From the NCBI RefSeq assembly GCF_900115395.1, contig NZ_FOWE01000011.1:172730-236729 (forward strand): a stretch of DNA of 64,000 nucleotides. Reading direction: 5' to 3'. The notes below the pieces were generated by a model, which did no database searches, was not told where the DNA came from, and worked only from the letters and a program-made list of their open reading frames with translations. Source of the stretch: Geodermatophilus obscurus (lineage in GTDB: Bacteria > Actinomycetota > Actinomycetes > Mycobacteriales > Geodermatophilaceae). Shown here piece after piece: positions 29,182 through 38,745 of this stretch (its first letter is position 1; the number at the start of each line of letters is the position of its first letter). The position numbers were made by a program, and so were the translations under genes.

Positions 29182-29598
29182 TCAGGCGGTGCGGCGTCGC
29201 TCCGCCCGGGAGGCGGCCAGCCACCGGCCGACGGCCGGCGACATGGCCACGACCGCGGCCAGCACCGGGCACACCACCAGGACGAACGGGCCCGCACCGG
29301 CCGGCTCGCCGGCCGACGAGGTGATCACCACGACCAGGACGGCGACGCCGATCGTGACGAGCGCGGCCAGGACCAGCGGGACGCGGCCGCGCCGCAGCAG
29401 GAACCAGACGAGGGCGAACACCTGCAGCAGCGGCGGGACGACGAGCAGCGCGACGAGGGTCCAGTCCCGCCCGGCGTCGGCCTGCAGACCCCCGAGGGCC
29501 ACCACCAGGAACGCCACGATCGCCAGCGGCAGGACCCCCACCGCGGCCAGCACGGCGGCGGCGATCGCCGTCCCCGGCATCGACCTGGACGGGCTCAT
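29182..29598 (-). CDS. Hypothetical four-helix membrane protein
   Basis: A 138-residue protein from ATG 29598. Four hydrophobic helices are separated by short loops, with Arg-rich cytoplasmic patches (LLRRGRVPL; SRAERRRTA at the C terminus). No recognised family motif. It sits between the ABC exporter pair and the other small membrane protein, all on the minus strand, with gaps of 99 and 40 bp. Confidence 0.65.
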   Translation of the reverse strand: MSPSRSMPGTAIAAAVLAAVGVLPLAIVAFLVVALGGLQADAGRDWTLVALLVVPPLLQVFALVWFLLRRGRVPLVLAALVTIGVAVLVVVITSSAGEPAGAGPFVLVVCPVLAAVVAMSPAVGRWLAASRAERRRTA

Positions 29599-29697
29599 GC
29601 GGCGCAGCCTAGGACGGCGGGCGCGGCCGGGACGCCCGCGGCATCCGCGGTCACCCGGGGGACGGGTCGCTCTCCCACCGGTACGGCGGGGCGGGGG

Positions 29698-31518
29698 TCA
29701 GCCGACGCGCTCGGGCTCCCCGGCCGAGGACCGCCGCCACGAGGCGTGCAGCCGGGCGTAGGGGCCGTCGGCGTCGACGAGGTCGGTGTGAGGACCGCGC
29801 TGCACGACCCGCCCGGCGTCGACGACGAGCACCTCGTCGGCGCGCTCGGCGGTCGACAGCCGGTGGGCGATGGTCAGCGTGGTGCGGCCCTCGGTGAGCC
29901 GGTCGAGGGCGCGGGTCAGCCGCTGCTCGGTGGCGGGGTCGACGGCGCTGGTCGCCTCGTCGAGGACCAGCAGGTCGGGCGCGGCGACGTGCGCGCGGGC
30001 GATGGCGACCAGCTGCCGCTCCCCCGCCGACAGCGAGTCGCCGCGCTGGCCGACCGGGGTGGCGACGCCGTCGGGCAGCCCGCGCACCCAGTCGCCGAGG
30101 CCCAGCTCCTCCAGCGCCGCGGTCACCTGCGCGTCGGGGAGGCCGGGGCGGCCGTAGCGGACGTTGTCGGCGACGGTGGCGTCGAAGAGGAAGCCGTCCT
30201 GCGGCACCATACTCACCCGCGCGCGCAGGGAGGCGAAGGCGACGTCGGCCAGCGGCACCCAGCCGGACGCGTCCGACCCGAGCAGCACCCGGCCCTCGGT
30301 GGGGTCCATCAGCCGGGTGACCAGCTTGGCCAGGGTGGTCTTGCCCGAGCCGGTCTCCCCCACGACCGCGTAGCTGCGGCGCGGCGCGAGGGTCAGGTCG
30401 ACGTCCTGCAGCGCGGGACGGGCCCCCTCCGCGTACCGGAAGGACACCTGCTCGAGCCGGACCCCGAGCGGGCCGTCGGGCAGCTCCCGGGCCGCCCCGG
30501 TGGCGGCGGGGTCGCGGACGTCGGGCTCGGTGTCGAGGACGTCGAGCACGCGGCGGAACCCGGCGAGGGCGTTCTGCGCCTCGTTGAGCACCTCGCTGGC
30601 CATCTGCACCGGCGCGACGAACAGGGTGACGAGGAAGAGGAAGGCGATGAGGGTGCCGGCGGTGACCTGGCCGGCCAGGCCGAGCAGGACACCCACGACG
30701 ACGACGGCGGCGTTGGCGACCGCCGCGACGAACTCGCCGCTGACGAACACCGCGGCGGTGACCTTCTGCGCCCGGACCTGCGCCTGCTGGTGCCGGCCGA
30801 TGGCGCGGTCGAGGCGGGCGGCGGTGCGCTCGCGGATGCCGTAGGCGCGCACGGTCGAGGCGCCAACGACGGACTCCGAGACGGCGGCCAGCACGTCGCC
30901 GACGCGCTCGCGGACCACCCCGTAGGCCACCTGCAGCCGCTGGGCGAACCAGCGGACGGCGAACCCCAGCGGCACGAAGCAGACCACCACCAGCACGGTC
31001 AGCTGCCAGCTGTAGACGAACATGACCACGGTCGCCACGACCAGCTGGCCGAGGCTCACCACGCCGAGGACGCCGCCCCACTGCATGAAGGTCGACAGCT
31101 GGTCGACGTCGCTGGTCACGCGCGAGACCAGCGAGCCGCGGCGCTGGCCCTGCTGGTTGAGCACCGACAGGTCGTGCACGTGCCGGAAAGCCCGCGAGCG
31201 CAGCCCGGCCAACGCCGTCTCGGTGGTGCGGAACAGCCGCACGTTCATCCGGTACACGGCCACGCCGGTGAGCAGCACGACGACGGCGCTGACCAGCACC
31301 AGCGTGCGCACCAGGCCGAGGTCGGGCCCGTCGGGGGCGAGCAGGCCGCGGTCGATCACCTGCTGGACGGCGATCGGGACGACGACCCGCCCGGCGGTGG
31401 CCAGCAGCGCGAGCCCGAAGGTGGCCGGCAGGCCGCGCCGGAACTCCGGCATCGCCCGCAGGCCCCGGCGCAGCGTCGCGAACGCGCCCTCGCGCGGCTC
31501 CTCGGTGGTCACGCTCAT
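29698..31518 (-). CDS. ABC exporter half-transporter with the catalytic Walker B
   Basis: A 606-residue half-transporter: six membrane helices (residues about 30-320) fused to an ATPase. Walker A is GETGSGKTT, Walker B LLVLDEATSAVDP with the catalytic Glu, and the switch TIAHRLST keeps His. Its signature is LSAGERQ rather than LSGGQ. The intracellular coupling region SVVGASTVRAYGIRERT is typical of exporters. ATG 31518 overlaps the partner's stop, and GGAGGTGG lies just upstream. The heterodimer could export a drug, lipid or peptide; nothing nearby fixes the cargo. Confidence 0.92.
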   Translation of the reverse strand: MSVTTEEPREGAFATLRRGLRAMPEFRRGLPATFGLALLATAGRVVVPIAVQQVIDRGLLAPDGPDLGLVRTLVLVSAVVVLLTGVAVYRMNVRLFRTTETALAGLRSRAFRHVHDLSVLNQQGQRRGSLVSRVTSDVDQLSTFMQWGGVLGVVSLGQLVVATVVMFVYSWQLTVLVVVCFVPLGFAVRWFAQRLQVAYGVVRERVGDVLAAVSESVVGASTVRAYGIRERTAARLDRAIGRHQQAQVRAQKVTAAVFVSGEFVAAVANAAVVVVGVLLGLAGQVTAGTLIAFLFLVTLFVAPVQMASEVLNEAQNALAGFRRVLDVLDTEPDVRDPAATGAARELPDGPLGVRLEQVSFRYAEGARPALQDVDLTLAPRRSYAVVGETGSGKTTLAKLVTRLMDPTEGRVLLGSDASGWVPLADVAFASLRARVSMVPQDGFLFDATVADNVRYGRPGLPDAQVTAALEELGLGDWVRGLPDGVATPVGQRGDSLSAGERQLVAIARAHVAAPDLLVLDEATSAVDPATEQRLTRALDRLTEGRTTLTIAHRLSTAERADEVLVVDAGRVVQRGPHTDLVDADGPYARLHASWRRSSAGEPERVG

Positions 31519-33305
31519 GCCGCCACCTCCGCCTGGGAGTACGCGCGCACCAGGGCGGCGTAGCCGGGGACGGTGGCGAGGAGCTCCTCGTGGCTGCCGC
31601 GGGCGGTCACCCGGCCGCCCTCCAGCCACACGACCTCGTCGGCCAGCGAGATGGTGGCCTGCCGGTAGGCCACGACGACGACCGTCGCGGGCCGGCCGGC
31701 GCGGTCGACGGGTGAGCTGCGCAGCGCGTCGAGGATGCGCGCCTCGACGGAGGGGTCGACGGCGCTGGTGGCGTCGTCGAGGACGAGCAGCCGCGGCCGC
31801 CGGACCACCGCGCGGGCCAGTGCGATCCGCTGCCGCTGCCCGCCGGAGAGGGTGGCGCCGCGCTCGCCGACGCGCGTGTCCAGGCCCTCGGGCAGCCGGT
31901 CGACGAAGTCCTCGGCGGCGGCCACCCGCAGCGCCTCGCGGACGTCGTCGTCGGAGAAGTCGCCGCCGAGGGTGACGTTGCCGCGGACGGTGTCGTCGAA
32001 GAGGAAGGTGCCCTGCGGGACGAGGGCGGCCCGGGCGCTGACCTCGCCCTCGCGCAGCCGGCGCAGGTCGACCCCGTCGAGCAGGACCGCGCCGTCGGCC
32101 GGGTCGACGAGCCGGACCAGCAGCCCGGCCAGCGTGGACTTGCCCGAGCCGGTCGGCCCGACGACGGCGACCGTGCTGCCGGCGGCGACGTCGAAGGTGA
32201 CGCCGGACAGCACCGGCCGGTCCGCGCCGTCGAAGACGTGGTCGACCCCGCGCAGGGCCAGGCCTGCGCCGCCGTCGCCGGCGGGCGCGGTCTCGGAGCC
32301 GTACGGGGTCTCGCCGGTGGCGTCGAGCACGGGGGTCACGCGGTCGAACCCGGCCAGCGCCCGCGGCAGGTCGGCGAGCACCCAGCCGATGGCGCGGATG
32401 GGCAGGGCGAGCACGGTGAACAGGTAGGCGATGCTCACCAGGTCGCCGGGGTCGGTCTCCCCGCCGGCGACCCGGCCGGCGCCGACCAGCAGCACGGCGA
32501 GGGTGCCGAGGTTGGGCAGCGCCTCCATCATCGGGTCGAACAGGCCGCGGACCCGGCCGACGGCCACCAGCCCGTCGCGCAGCTCGGCGGCCCGCTCGGT
32601 GAACCGCGCGCCCTCGGCGTCCTCGCGGCCGAGGGTCTTGACCACCAGCCCGGCGTCGAAGCTCTCGTGCGCGATCTCGCTGACCTCGGCGCGCAGCTGC
32701 TGGGCGCGCTGCATGCGCGGGCTCATCACCTGCGAGTAGACGACGTTGACCGCGAACACCAGCGGGAAGACGACCAGGCCGACGACGGCCAGCAGCGGGT
32801 CGGTGGCCACGAGCGCGCCCACGGTGATGGCGATCATCACCAGCGAGCCGACGGCGAAGGGCAACGGGGCGACGAAGTACCAGGCCGCCTCGACGTCGGA
32901 GTTGGCGTTGGACAGCAGCTGGCCGGTCGGGTGGCGCTGGTGCCAGGACAACGGCAGCCGCAGGTACTGGCCGGTGACCCGCCGGCGGTAGTCGGCCTGC
33001 AGCCGGAACTGCATGACCCCGGCGAACAGCCGGCGGCCGAGGATGCCGAGGATCTTGAACACCGCGACGACCATGATCACCGCGACGGCGAGGGCGAGCG
33101 CGGCGGCGGTGGTGTCGCCGTCGTCGAAGGCCGGCAGCACCACGCGGTCGGTGATCTCGCCGAGCACGAACGCCGAGAGCACGGTCATGACGCCGTACAG
33201 GCTGCTGGCCAGCACCGCGAGGGTGAAGATCCCCGGCTGCTCGCGGACGGCCCGCGCGACATGGCGCAGCCCGCGCCGGACGACGGCGTCTCGGACGCGG
33301 GGCAC
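31515..33305 (-). CDS. ABC exporter half-transporter with degenerate ATP site
   Basis: A 596-residue half-transporter, first gene of the exporter pair. GTG 33305 has GAGGAGA about six bases upstream. Six helices precede an ATPase with Walker A GPTGSGKST and signature LSGGQRQ. Walker B reads LLVLDDATSAVDP (Glu replaced by Asp) and the switch reads VVAYRQATI (His replaced by Tyr). Both changes are the marks of the inactive half of a heterodimeric exporter, pairing with the intact half encoded downstream. The 131 bp to the divergent gene at 33437 would hold both promoters. Confidence 0.92.
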   Translation of the reverse strand: MPRVRDAVVRRGLRHVARAVREQPGIFTLAVLASSLYGVMTVLSAFVLGEITDRVVLPAFDDGDTTAAALALAVAVIMVVAVFKILGILGRRLFAGVMQFRLQADYRRRVTGQYLRLPLSWHQRHPTGQLLSNANSDVEAAWYFVAPLPFAVGSLVMIAITVGALVATDPLLAVVGLVVFPLVFAVNVVYSQVMSPRMQRAQQLRAEVSEIAHESFDAGLVVKTLGREDAEGARFTERAAELRDGLVAVGRVRGLFDPMMEALPNLGTLAVLLVGAGRVAGGETDPGDLVSIAYLFTVLALPIRAIGWVLADLPRALAGFDRVTPVLDATGETPYGSETAPAGDGGAGLALRGVDHVFDGADRPVLSGVTFDVAAGSTVAVVGPTGSGKSTLAGLLVRLVDPADGAVLLDGVDLRRLREGEVSARAALVPQGTFLFDDTVRGNVTLGGDFSDDDVREALRVAAAEDFVDRLPEGLDTRVGERGATLSGGQRQRIALARAVVRRPRLLVLDDATSAVDPSVEARILDALRSSPVDRAGRPATVVVVAYRQATISLADEVVWLEGGRVTARGSHEELLATVPGYAALVRAYSQAEVAA

Positions 33306-33436
33306 GGGTCTCCTCGGGGTGGTGCGGCGAACGCGGGCGCTCCCGCACGTCGTCAGCGAGGCTAACCACCTGCGGGCCGGTCGGCCTGCGGGTTTCCGGT
33401 GGGGCGCCGGGCTGGGCACCGTCATAACCTCGGGCG

Positions 33437-34075
33437 GTGACCGATGCTTCCCGTCCGCTCGCCGCCCGCGAGCGCGCCGCCCTCGCCGACCTGCTCGCCG
33501 ACCTGGGCCCGGACGCCCCGACCTGCTGCGAGGGGTGGACGACGGCGCACATGGCCGCGCACCTGGTCACCCGCGACCGCCGTCCCGACGCGCTGCCCGG
33601 CTACGCGCTCGAGCGCACACCGGTGGGCAGCCGGGCGCACACGTACTCCGCCCGGCTGGAGGACGGCCTGCGCACCTCGACGCCGTACCCCGAGCTCGTC
33701 ACGCGGGTGCGCTCGGGGCCGCCCGCCTGGTACCTGCCGGGCCGGGTCATGGCGCAGGCGGTCGACGGGCCGGAGTTCGCCATCCACCACGAGGACGTCC
33801 GCCGCGCCCAGCCGGGCTGGGAGGCGCGGAGCCTGCCGCTGCCCGACGCCGACCGGCTCTGGGGTGCCGCGCAGATGTTCGCCCGCACCGTCGCCGGCCG
33901 GTACCCCGGCGGTCTGGTGCTGCAGCGCAGCGACGTCCCCGGGCCCGGCAAGCGGGTCCGCTCCGGGTCGGACGTCACGACCGTCGAGGGCGAGCCGCTC
34001 GAGGTGCTGCTGTGGGCGACCGGCCGGCGCGACGTCGCCCGGGTCGCCGTCCGGGGCGGCGCGCCGGCGGAGTGA
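33437..34075 (+). CDS. DinB/MDMPI-fold metal-binding protein, TIGR03085 type
   Basis: A 212-residue protein of the mycothiol-dependent maleylpyruvate isomerase-like fold. The N terminus has RAALADLLADLGPDAPTCCEGWTTAHMAAHLVTRDRR, where HMAAHL supplies a metal His, and later FAIHHEDVRRAQPGW gives the other ligands. A C-terminal strand region ends LWATGRRDVARVAV. Members are thought to use mycothiol or a divalent metal; no reaction can be assigned. GTG start at 33437. It converges on hisF and is divergent from the ABC exporter. Confidence 0.85.
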   Translation: MTDASRPLAARERAALADLLADLGPDAPTCCEGWTTAHMAAHLVTRDRRPDALPGYALERTPVGSRAHTYSARLEDGLRTSTPYPELVTRVRSGPPAWYLPGRVMAQAVDGPEFAIHHEDVRRAQPGWEARSLPLPDADRLWGAAQMFARTVAGRYPGGLVLQRSDVPGPGKRVRSGSDVTTVEGEPLEVLLWATGRRDVARVAVRGGAPAE

Positions 34076-34185
34076 CCGTGTCGTGCCGAGTGGGCCCCGG
34101 AGGGGTCCGCGCAGGCGCGACGGAACGGCTCAGCGCGACAGGGGGACGGCACCGGGACGCGGTGTCGTCCGGGAGGACGACGAGG

Positions 34186-34974
34186 TCATGGCGTGTCCCG
34201 CTCGGCCCTGACGGGCGCGCCGGCGGCGGCGAGGGCGGCCTTGACGTCGCCGATCCGCAGCGCGCCGAAGTGGAAGACGCTGGCGGCGAGCACCGCGTCG
34301 GCGCCGGCCTCGACGGCGGGCGGGAAGTGCTCGACCGCGCCGGCTCCCCCGCTGGCGATCACGGGCACGCTCACCTCGCGGCGGACGGCGCGGATGAGCT
34401 CGGTGTCGAAGCCGGCGCGGGTGCCGTCGGCGTCCATGGAGTTGAGCAGCACCTCCCCCACCCCCAGCGCGGCGGCCTGCACCACCCACTCGACGGCGTC
34501 GCGGCCGGTGCCGCGACGCCCACCGTGGGTGGTGATCTCGAAGCCGGAGTCGGTGACGGCGCCGTCGCGCACGCGGCGGGCGTCGAGGGAGAGCACCAGC
34601 ACCTGGTTGCCGAAGCGGTCAGCGATCTCGCTGATGAGCTCCGGCCGGGCGACGGCGGCGGTGTTGACGGCGACCTTGTCCGCGCCGGCCCGCAGCAGCC
34701 GGTCGACGTCGTCGGGGCTGCGCACGCCCCCGCCGACGGTGAGCGGGATGAAGACGCTCTCGGCGGTGCGGCGGACGACGTCGTAGGTGGTCTCGCGGTC
34801 GCCGGAGCTGGCGGTGATGTCGAGGAAGGTCAGCTCGTCGGCACCCTCGGCGTCGTAGACGCGGGCCATCTCGACCGGGTCGCCGGCGTCGCGCAGGTCG
34901 ACGAAGTTGACGCCCTTGACCACGCGGCCGGCGTCGACGTCCAGGCACGGGATCACGCGGACGGCGAGACTCAC
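34186..34974 (-). CDS. hisF: Imidazole glycerol phosphate synthase, cyclase subunit
   Basis: A 262-residue TIM barrel that uses ammonia from HisH to make imidazole-glycerol phosphate and AICAR. The catalytic aspartates are in [20 protein letters not shown] (near residue 11) and VLSLDARRV. The phosphate loops [26 protein letters not shown] and [13 protein letters not shown] are present. GTG 34974 overlaps the ridA stop. HisH is encoded 6 kb upstream, separated by the accessory block. Confidence 0.95.
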   Translation of the reverse strand: MSLAVRVIPCLDVDAGRVVKGVNFVDLRDAGDPVEMARVYDAEGADELTFLDITASSGDRETTYDVVRRTAESVFIPLTVGGGVRSPDDVDRLLRAGADKVAVNTAAVARPELISEIADRFGNQVLVLSLDARRVRDGAVTDSGFEITTHGGRRGTGRDAVEWVVQAAALGVGEVLLNSMDADGTRAGFDTELIRAVRREVSVPVIASGGAGAVEHFPPAVEAGADAVLAASVFHFGALRIGDVKAALAAAGAPVRAERDTP

Positions 34975-35360
34975 GCCGACCTCACCGCGTCGGCCTCGAC
35001 CTCGACGAGCATGTCGGGGTGCAGCAGCGAGGCGACGCCGATCATCGCGGTGGCCGGGCGCACCGCGCCGAAGACCTCGCCGTGCACGCGCCCGACCTCC
35101 TCCCAGCGGGTCGTGTCGGTGACGTACATGCGGGTGCGGACGACGTCGGCCGGGCTGAAACCCGCGGAGGCGAGCGCGTCGACCAGCACGCCGAAGGCGA
35201 CGCGCGCCTGCCCGCCCACGTCGCCGGGGTGCACGACCGCGCCGTCGACGGTGGCGGTGCAGCCACTGACCCAGGCCTGCGCCCCGGCGACGACGACGCG
35301 GCTGTAGCCGACGACGTCCTCCCACGGCCCGCCGGAGCCGATCCGCTGCACGGTGCTCAC
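34971..35360 (-). CDS. ridA: RidA-family imine/enamine deaminase
   Basis: A 129-residue RidA/YjgF protein, a trimeric cytoplasmic scavenger of reactive enamines from PLP enzymes. Visible: [52 protein letters not shown], and the catalytic Arg region with [25 protein letters not shown]. It sits between priA and hisF with four-base overlaps on both sides. The same placement occurs in other actinobacteria. Confidence 0.9.
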   Translation of the reverse strand: MSTVQRIGSGGPWEDVVGYSRVVVAGAQAWVSGCTATVDGAVVHPGDVGGQARVAFGVLVDALASAGFSPADVVRTRMYVTDTTRWEEVGRVHGEVFGAVRPATAMIGVASLLHPDMLVEVEADAVRSA

Positions 35361-36091
35361 GCCGACGCCTCGCGGGTGACGGCCAGCGCCTCGGGGAGGG
35401 TGAACGCGCCGGCGTAGAGGGCCTTGCCCACGATCGCGCCCTCGACGCCGAGGCCGGTGAGCCCGGACAGCGCGCGGACGTCGTCGAGGGAGCTGACGCC
35501 ACCGGAGGCGATCACCGGCTTCGGGGTGGCGGCGCAGACGTCGCGCAGCAGGTCGAGGTTGGGGCCGCGCAGGGTGCCGTCCTTGGTGATGTCGGTGACC
35601 ACGTAGCGCGCGCAGCCCTCGGCGTCGAGGCGGGCGAGGGTCTCGTAGAGCTCGCCGCCCTCGCGGGTCCAGCCGCGGGCGGCCAGCCGGGTGCCGCGCA
35701 CGTCGAGGCCGACGGCGATGCGGTCGCCGTGCTCGGCGATGGCGCGGGCGCACCACTCGGGCGACTCCAGCGCGGCGGTGCCGAGGTTCACGCGGCGGCA
35801 GCCGGTGGCCAGCGCCGCGGCCAGCGACTCGTCGTCGCGGATGCCGCCGGACAGCTCGACGTCGACGTCGAGGGCGCCGACGACGCGGGCCAGCAGCTCG
35901 CGGTTGCTGCCGCGGCCGAAGGCGGCGTCGAGGTCGACCAGGTGCACCCACTCGGCGCCGTCGCGCTGCCACTGCAGGGCGGCGTCGAGGGGGTCGCCGT
36001 AGGAGGTCTCGCTGCCGGCCTCCCCCTGCACGAGTCGGACGGCCTGGCCGTCGGCGACGTCGACGGCGGGGAGCAGCTGGAGGGTCGGCAC
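35357..36091 (-). CDS. priA: Bifunctional PriA (HisA/TrpF) isomerase
   Basis: A 244-residue TIM barrel isomerising ProFAR in histidine synthesis and, in actinobacteria, phosphoribosylanthranilate in tryptophan synthesis. [21 protein letters not shown] begins it; [13 protein letters not shown] and [16 protein letters not shown] are the phosphate sites. The loop [15 protein letters not shown], with Arg and Trp, is the PriA-type loop rather than plain HisA. No trpF exists in the window, fitting the dual role. GTG 36091 was chosen because residues after it match the family start. Confidence 0.93.
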   Translation of the reverse strand: MPTLQLLPAVDVADGQAVRLVQGEAGSETSYGDPLDAALQWQRDGAEWVHLVDLDAAFGRGSNRELLARVVGALDVDVELSGGIRDDESLAAALATGCRRVNLGTAALESPEWCARAIAEHGDRIAVGLDVRGTRLAARGWTREGGELYETLARLDAEGCARYVVTDITKDGTLRGPNLDLLRDVCAATPKPVIASGGVSSLDDVRALSGLTGLGVEGAIVGKALYAGAFTLPEALAVTREASA

Positions 36092-36149
36092 GGCGACCAG
36101 CGTAGGGACCGGCCGCCGGTGACCTGACCCACCCGGGCAGGCTGCACCG

Positions 36150-36749
36150 GTGGAGTTCGCCGACGTCGTCCGCAGGCGCCGCATGGTGCGGGACTACGAC
36201 CCGGACCGGCCGGTGCCGCCGGAGGCGCGGGAGCGGCTGCTGGAGCACGCCATCCGGGCACCGTCGGCGGGGTTCACCCAGGGCTGGGCGTTCCTGGTGC
36301 TCGAGGAGCCGGCCGACCGCGACCTGTTCTGGTCGGTGACCGCCGCCGAGGGAGCGCCCGACGCGTGGCTGACCCGCATGCGGCGGGCGCCGCTGCTGGT
36401 GGTGCCGCTGTCGTCGAAGGACGCCTACCTCGAACGCTACGCCGAGCCGGACAAGGGCTGGACCGACCGCGACGAGACGCGCTGGCCGGTGCCGTACTGG
36501 GACGTCGACGCCGGCATGGCCGCGCTGATGATGCTGCTGACCGCCGTCGACGAGGGCCTGGGCGCTTGCTTCTTCGGCGTCCCGGCCGAGCGGGTGGACC
36601 CGTTCCGGGAGGCGTTCGGCGTCCCGTCCTCCCACCGGCCGGTCGGGGTCGTCGCCGTCGGCTACCCCGGCGACGGCGACCGGCGCTCGCCGTCGCTGAA
36701 GCGCGGCCGGCGGGGCGTGGCCGAGGTCGTCCACCGTGGTCGCTGGTAG
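36150..36749 (+). CDS. Nitroreductase-family FMN oxidoreductase
   Basis: A 199-residue FMN protein. The start [46 protein letters not shown] is the classic nitroreductase FMN-binding segment, and [23 protein letters not shown] with [12 protein letters not shown] are the later ones. Such enzymes reduce nitro-aromatics, quinones or unknown substrates with NAD(P)H. GTG start 58 bp from the divergent priA start. First gene of the accessory block that splits the his genes. Confidence 0.88.
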   Translation: MEFADVVRRRRMVRDYDPDRPVPPEARERLLEHAIRAPSAGFTQGWAFLVLEEPADRDLFWSVTAAEGAPDAWLTRMRRAPLLVVPLSSKDAYLERYAEPDKGWTDRDETRWPVPYWDVDAGMAALMMLLTAVDEGLGACFFGVPAERVDPFREAFGVPSSHRPVGVVAVGYPGDGDRRSPSLKRGRRGVAEVVHRGRW

Positions 36750-36761
36750 CACGGGCCGGAG

Positions 36762-37493
36762 GTGAGCCTCCTCGAGACGGTCCTGGTGGCCGCCGCCGTC
36801 CTGCTCGGGGCGCTGACCCAGCGGGCGACCGGCCTGGGACTGGCGCTGGTGTCCGCCCCGTTCCTCGTGCTGGTCGCCGGCCCGGTCGCCGGGGTCTCCC
36901 TGAGCAACGCGCTGGCCGGCTCGACGTGCGCGCTGGTGCTCGCCAGGACGTGGCGGCGGGCGCTGTGGCGGGAGGTGGCCCTGCTCGCGCTGCCGGCGCT
37001 GGCGGCGATCCCGCTCGGGGTGCTGGTGGTCCGCACGCTGCCCGACGGGCCGCTGCTGGTGACGGTCGGCGTGCTGTCGGTCGCCGCCGTCTCGCTGGTC
37101 CTCCTGAGCCGCGGCCGGGAGCTGCCGCACGGCCGCTGGGCCGGGGTCCCGGCCGGGGCGCTCGCCGGGTTCATGAACGCCACGGCCGGCGTCGGCGGGC
37201 CGATGGTGAGCGCCTACGCGATGTCGCGGAACTGGCCGCTGCCGGTGTTCATCCCGACGGCGCAGGCGACGCTGCTGGGGGTGAACCTGGCGTCGCTGGC
37301 CGGGAAGGGGCCGCCCGACCTGCCCCTGTCGGTGTGGCTCGTGTGCGCGGCGGCGCTGGCGACGGGGCTGCTGGCCGGCGAGGTGGTCGGCCGCCGCCTG
37401 GGCGCCGACCGCGGGCGGCGGCTGGTGCTCGCCGTGGCCCTGGCCGGGGGCTGCGCGGCGATCGCCCGCGGCGTGGCCGAGCTGTCGGGTTGA
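36762..37493 (+). CDS. TauE/SafE-family membrane permease
   Basis: A 243-residue protein with about eight hydrophobic helices in two similar halves. GALTQRATGLGLALVSAPFLVLVAGPVAGVSLSN in the first and GALAGFMNATAGVGGPMVSAY in the second are the repeated TauE/SafE motifs (the N-A-T-A-G-V-G-G-P core is typical). Members are proposed to export sulfite or organosulfur anions. It starts 12 bases after the nitroreductase stop, so the two are probably co-transcribed. Confidence 0.88.
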   Translation: MSLLETVLVAAAVLLGALTQRATGLGLALVSAPFLVLVAGPVAGVSLSNALAGSTCALVLARTWRRALWREVALLALPALAAIPLGVLVVRTLPDGPLLVTVGVLSVAAVSLVLLSRGRELPHGRWAGVPAGALAGFMNATAGVGGPMVSAYAMSRNWPLPVFIPTAQATLLGVNLASLAGKGPPDLPLSVWLVCAAALATGLLAGEVVGRRLGADRGRRLVLAVALAGGCAAIARGVAELSG

Positions 37494-37502
37494 CTCCTCC
37501 CC

Positions 37503-38273
37503 GTGACCTCCTCCCCCGAGACCTCCCCGCGCGCCGTCCTCGTCACCGGTGGCTCCCGCGGCATCGGCCGGGCGGTCGCCCGGGCGTTCGCCGCGCGCGG
37601 CGACCGGGTGGCCGTCCACTTCGGCACCTCCCGCGACCGCGCGGAGGCCGTGCTGGCCGGGCTGCCCGGCGCCGGCCACGTGCTCGTGCAGGCCGACATG
37701 GCCGACGCCGCCGCGGTGGGCGCGATGGTCGACACCGCGGCCGAGGCGCTCGGCGGGCTCGACGTGCTGGTCAACAACGCCGGCGTCTTCGTGGCCTCGC
37801 CGCCGCTGACCGCGTCGTACGAGGAGTGGCAGGAGGTGTGGGCGCGGACGCTGGCGGTGAACCTGGTCGGCGCGGCCAACGCGACCTTCCGCGCCGTCCC
37901 GCACCTGCGCGCCGCTGGCGGGGGCGCGGTGGTCAACGTGTCCAGCCGGGGCGCCTTCCGGGGCGAGCCGGACAACCCCGCCTACGGCGCGTCCAAGGCC
38001 GGCATGAACGCGTTCGCCCAGTCGATGGCGCTCGCGCTGGGCCCCCTCGGCATCTCGGTGACCTGCGTGGCACCGGGGTTCGTGCAGACCGAGATGGCGA
38101 GGGAGGTCCTCGACGGACCCGGCGGCGACGCCGTCCGCGCGCAGTCGCCGTTCGGCCGCGTCGCCCGGCCGGAGGAGGTGGCCTCCGCGGTGCTGTGGCT
38201 GGCCTCGCCGGAGGCGCGGTTCAGCACCGGCACGATCGTCGACGTCAACGGGGCGTCCCACCTGCGCAGCTGA
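37503..38273 (+). CDS. Short-chain dehydrogenase/reductase
   Basis: A 256-residue classical SDR. The cofactor motif is VLVTGGSRGIGRAVARAF; LVNNAGVF stabilises the fold; the catalytic Ser is in VVNVSSRGAF and Tyr/Lys in YGASKAGMNAFAQSMA. The C-terminal WLASPEARFSTGTIVDVNGASHL resembles FabG-type 3-oxoacyl reductases. Arg at the end of the first strand region suggests NADPH. Substrate unknown. GTG start ten bases after the TauE-type gene; it converges on the VOC gene with a six-base gap. Confidence 0.9.
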   Translation: MTSSPETSPRAVLVTGGSRGIGRAVARAFAARGDRVAVHFGTSRDRAEAVLAGLPGAGHVLVQADMADAAAVGAMVDTAAEALGGLDVLVNNAGVFVASPPLTASYEEWQEVWARTLAVNLVGAANATFRAVPHLRAAGGGAVVNVSSRGAFRGEPDNPAYGASKAGMNAFAQSMALALGPLGISVTCVAPGFVQTEMAREVLDGPGGDAVRAQSPFGRVARPEEVASAVLWLASPEARFSTGTIVDVNGASHLRS

Positions 38274-38279
38274 GGCCGG

Positions 38280-38681
38280 TCAGCCACCGTGCGCGGCCGC
38301 CCAGTGCGGGCTGGTGATGAGGCCGAGCAGGTTGCCGAACGGGTCGGCGACCACCGCGGTGGCCCAGCCCTCGCCGCGCACGGTGGGCGGGGAGACGACG
38401 CGGGCCCCGGCGTCCTCGAACCGGCCGACGGCGGCGGGCAGGTCGTCGACGTGCCAGTGGACGACGACGCCGGCCGCCTCCCGCACCGGCCAGGCGGCGT
38501 AGCGGGCGTCCATGACGCCGATCTCGTCCTCGTCGTCGCCGACGCGGAACTCGACGTAGGCCGGCGGCCCCTCGACCGGGCGGGTGAAGTACGGCTCGAG
38601 CCCGAGCAGGTCGGCGTACCAGCGGACGGCGGCGGGGACGTCGGCGGCGGTCAGGGTCACGGTGGCCAGGCCTCGGAGCAC
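38280..38681 (-). CDS. VOC-family (glyoxalase/bleomycin-resistance-like) protein
   Basis: A 133-residue protein with two beta-alpha-beta-beta-beta modules. LATVTLTAADVPAAVRWYADLLGLEPYF and VVADPFGNLLGLITSP are the typical start and end of VOC proteins. VVVHWHVDDLPAAVGRFEDAGARVVSPPTVRGEGWATAVV forms the second module. Metal ligands are not complete, so it may be a binding protein. GTG start. It is divergent from the WYL regulator, with a perfect operator-like inverted repeat between. Confidence 0.88.
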   Translation of the reverse strand: MLRGLATVTLTAADVPAAVRWYADLLGLEPYFTRPVEGPPAYVEFRVGDDEDEIGVMDARYAAWPVREAAGVVVHWHVDDLPAAVGRFEDAGARVVSPPTVRGEGWATAVVADPFGNLLGLITSPHWAAAHGG

Positions 38682-38745
38682 GGGAGGGTCCCTCCGTCGG
38701 GCGGTTCGCCTCTTGCGTCCCGCTCGAGGACCACACTGCTCGGCG

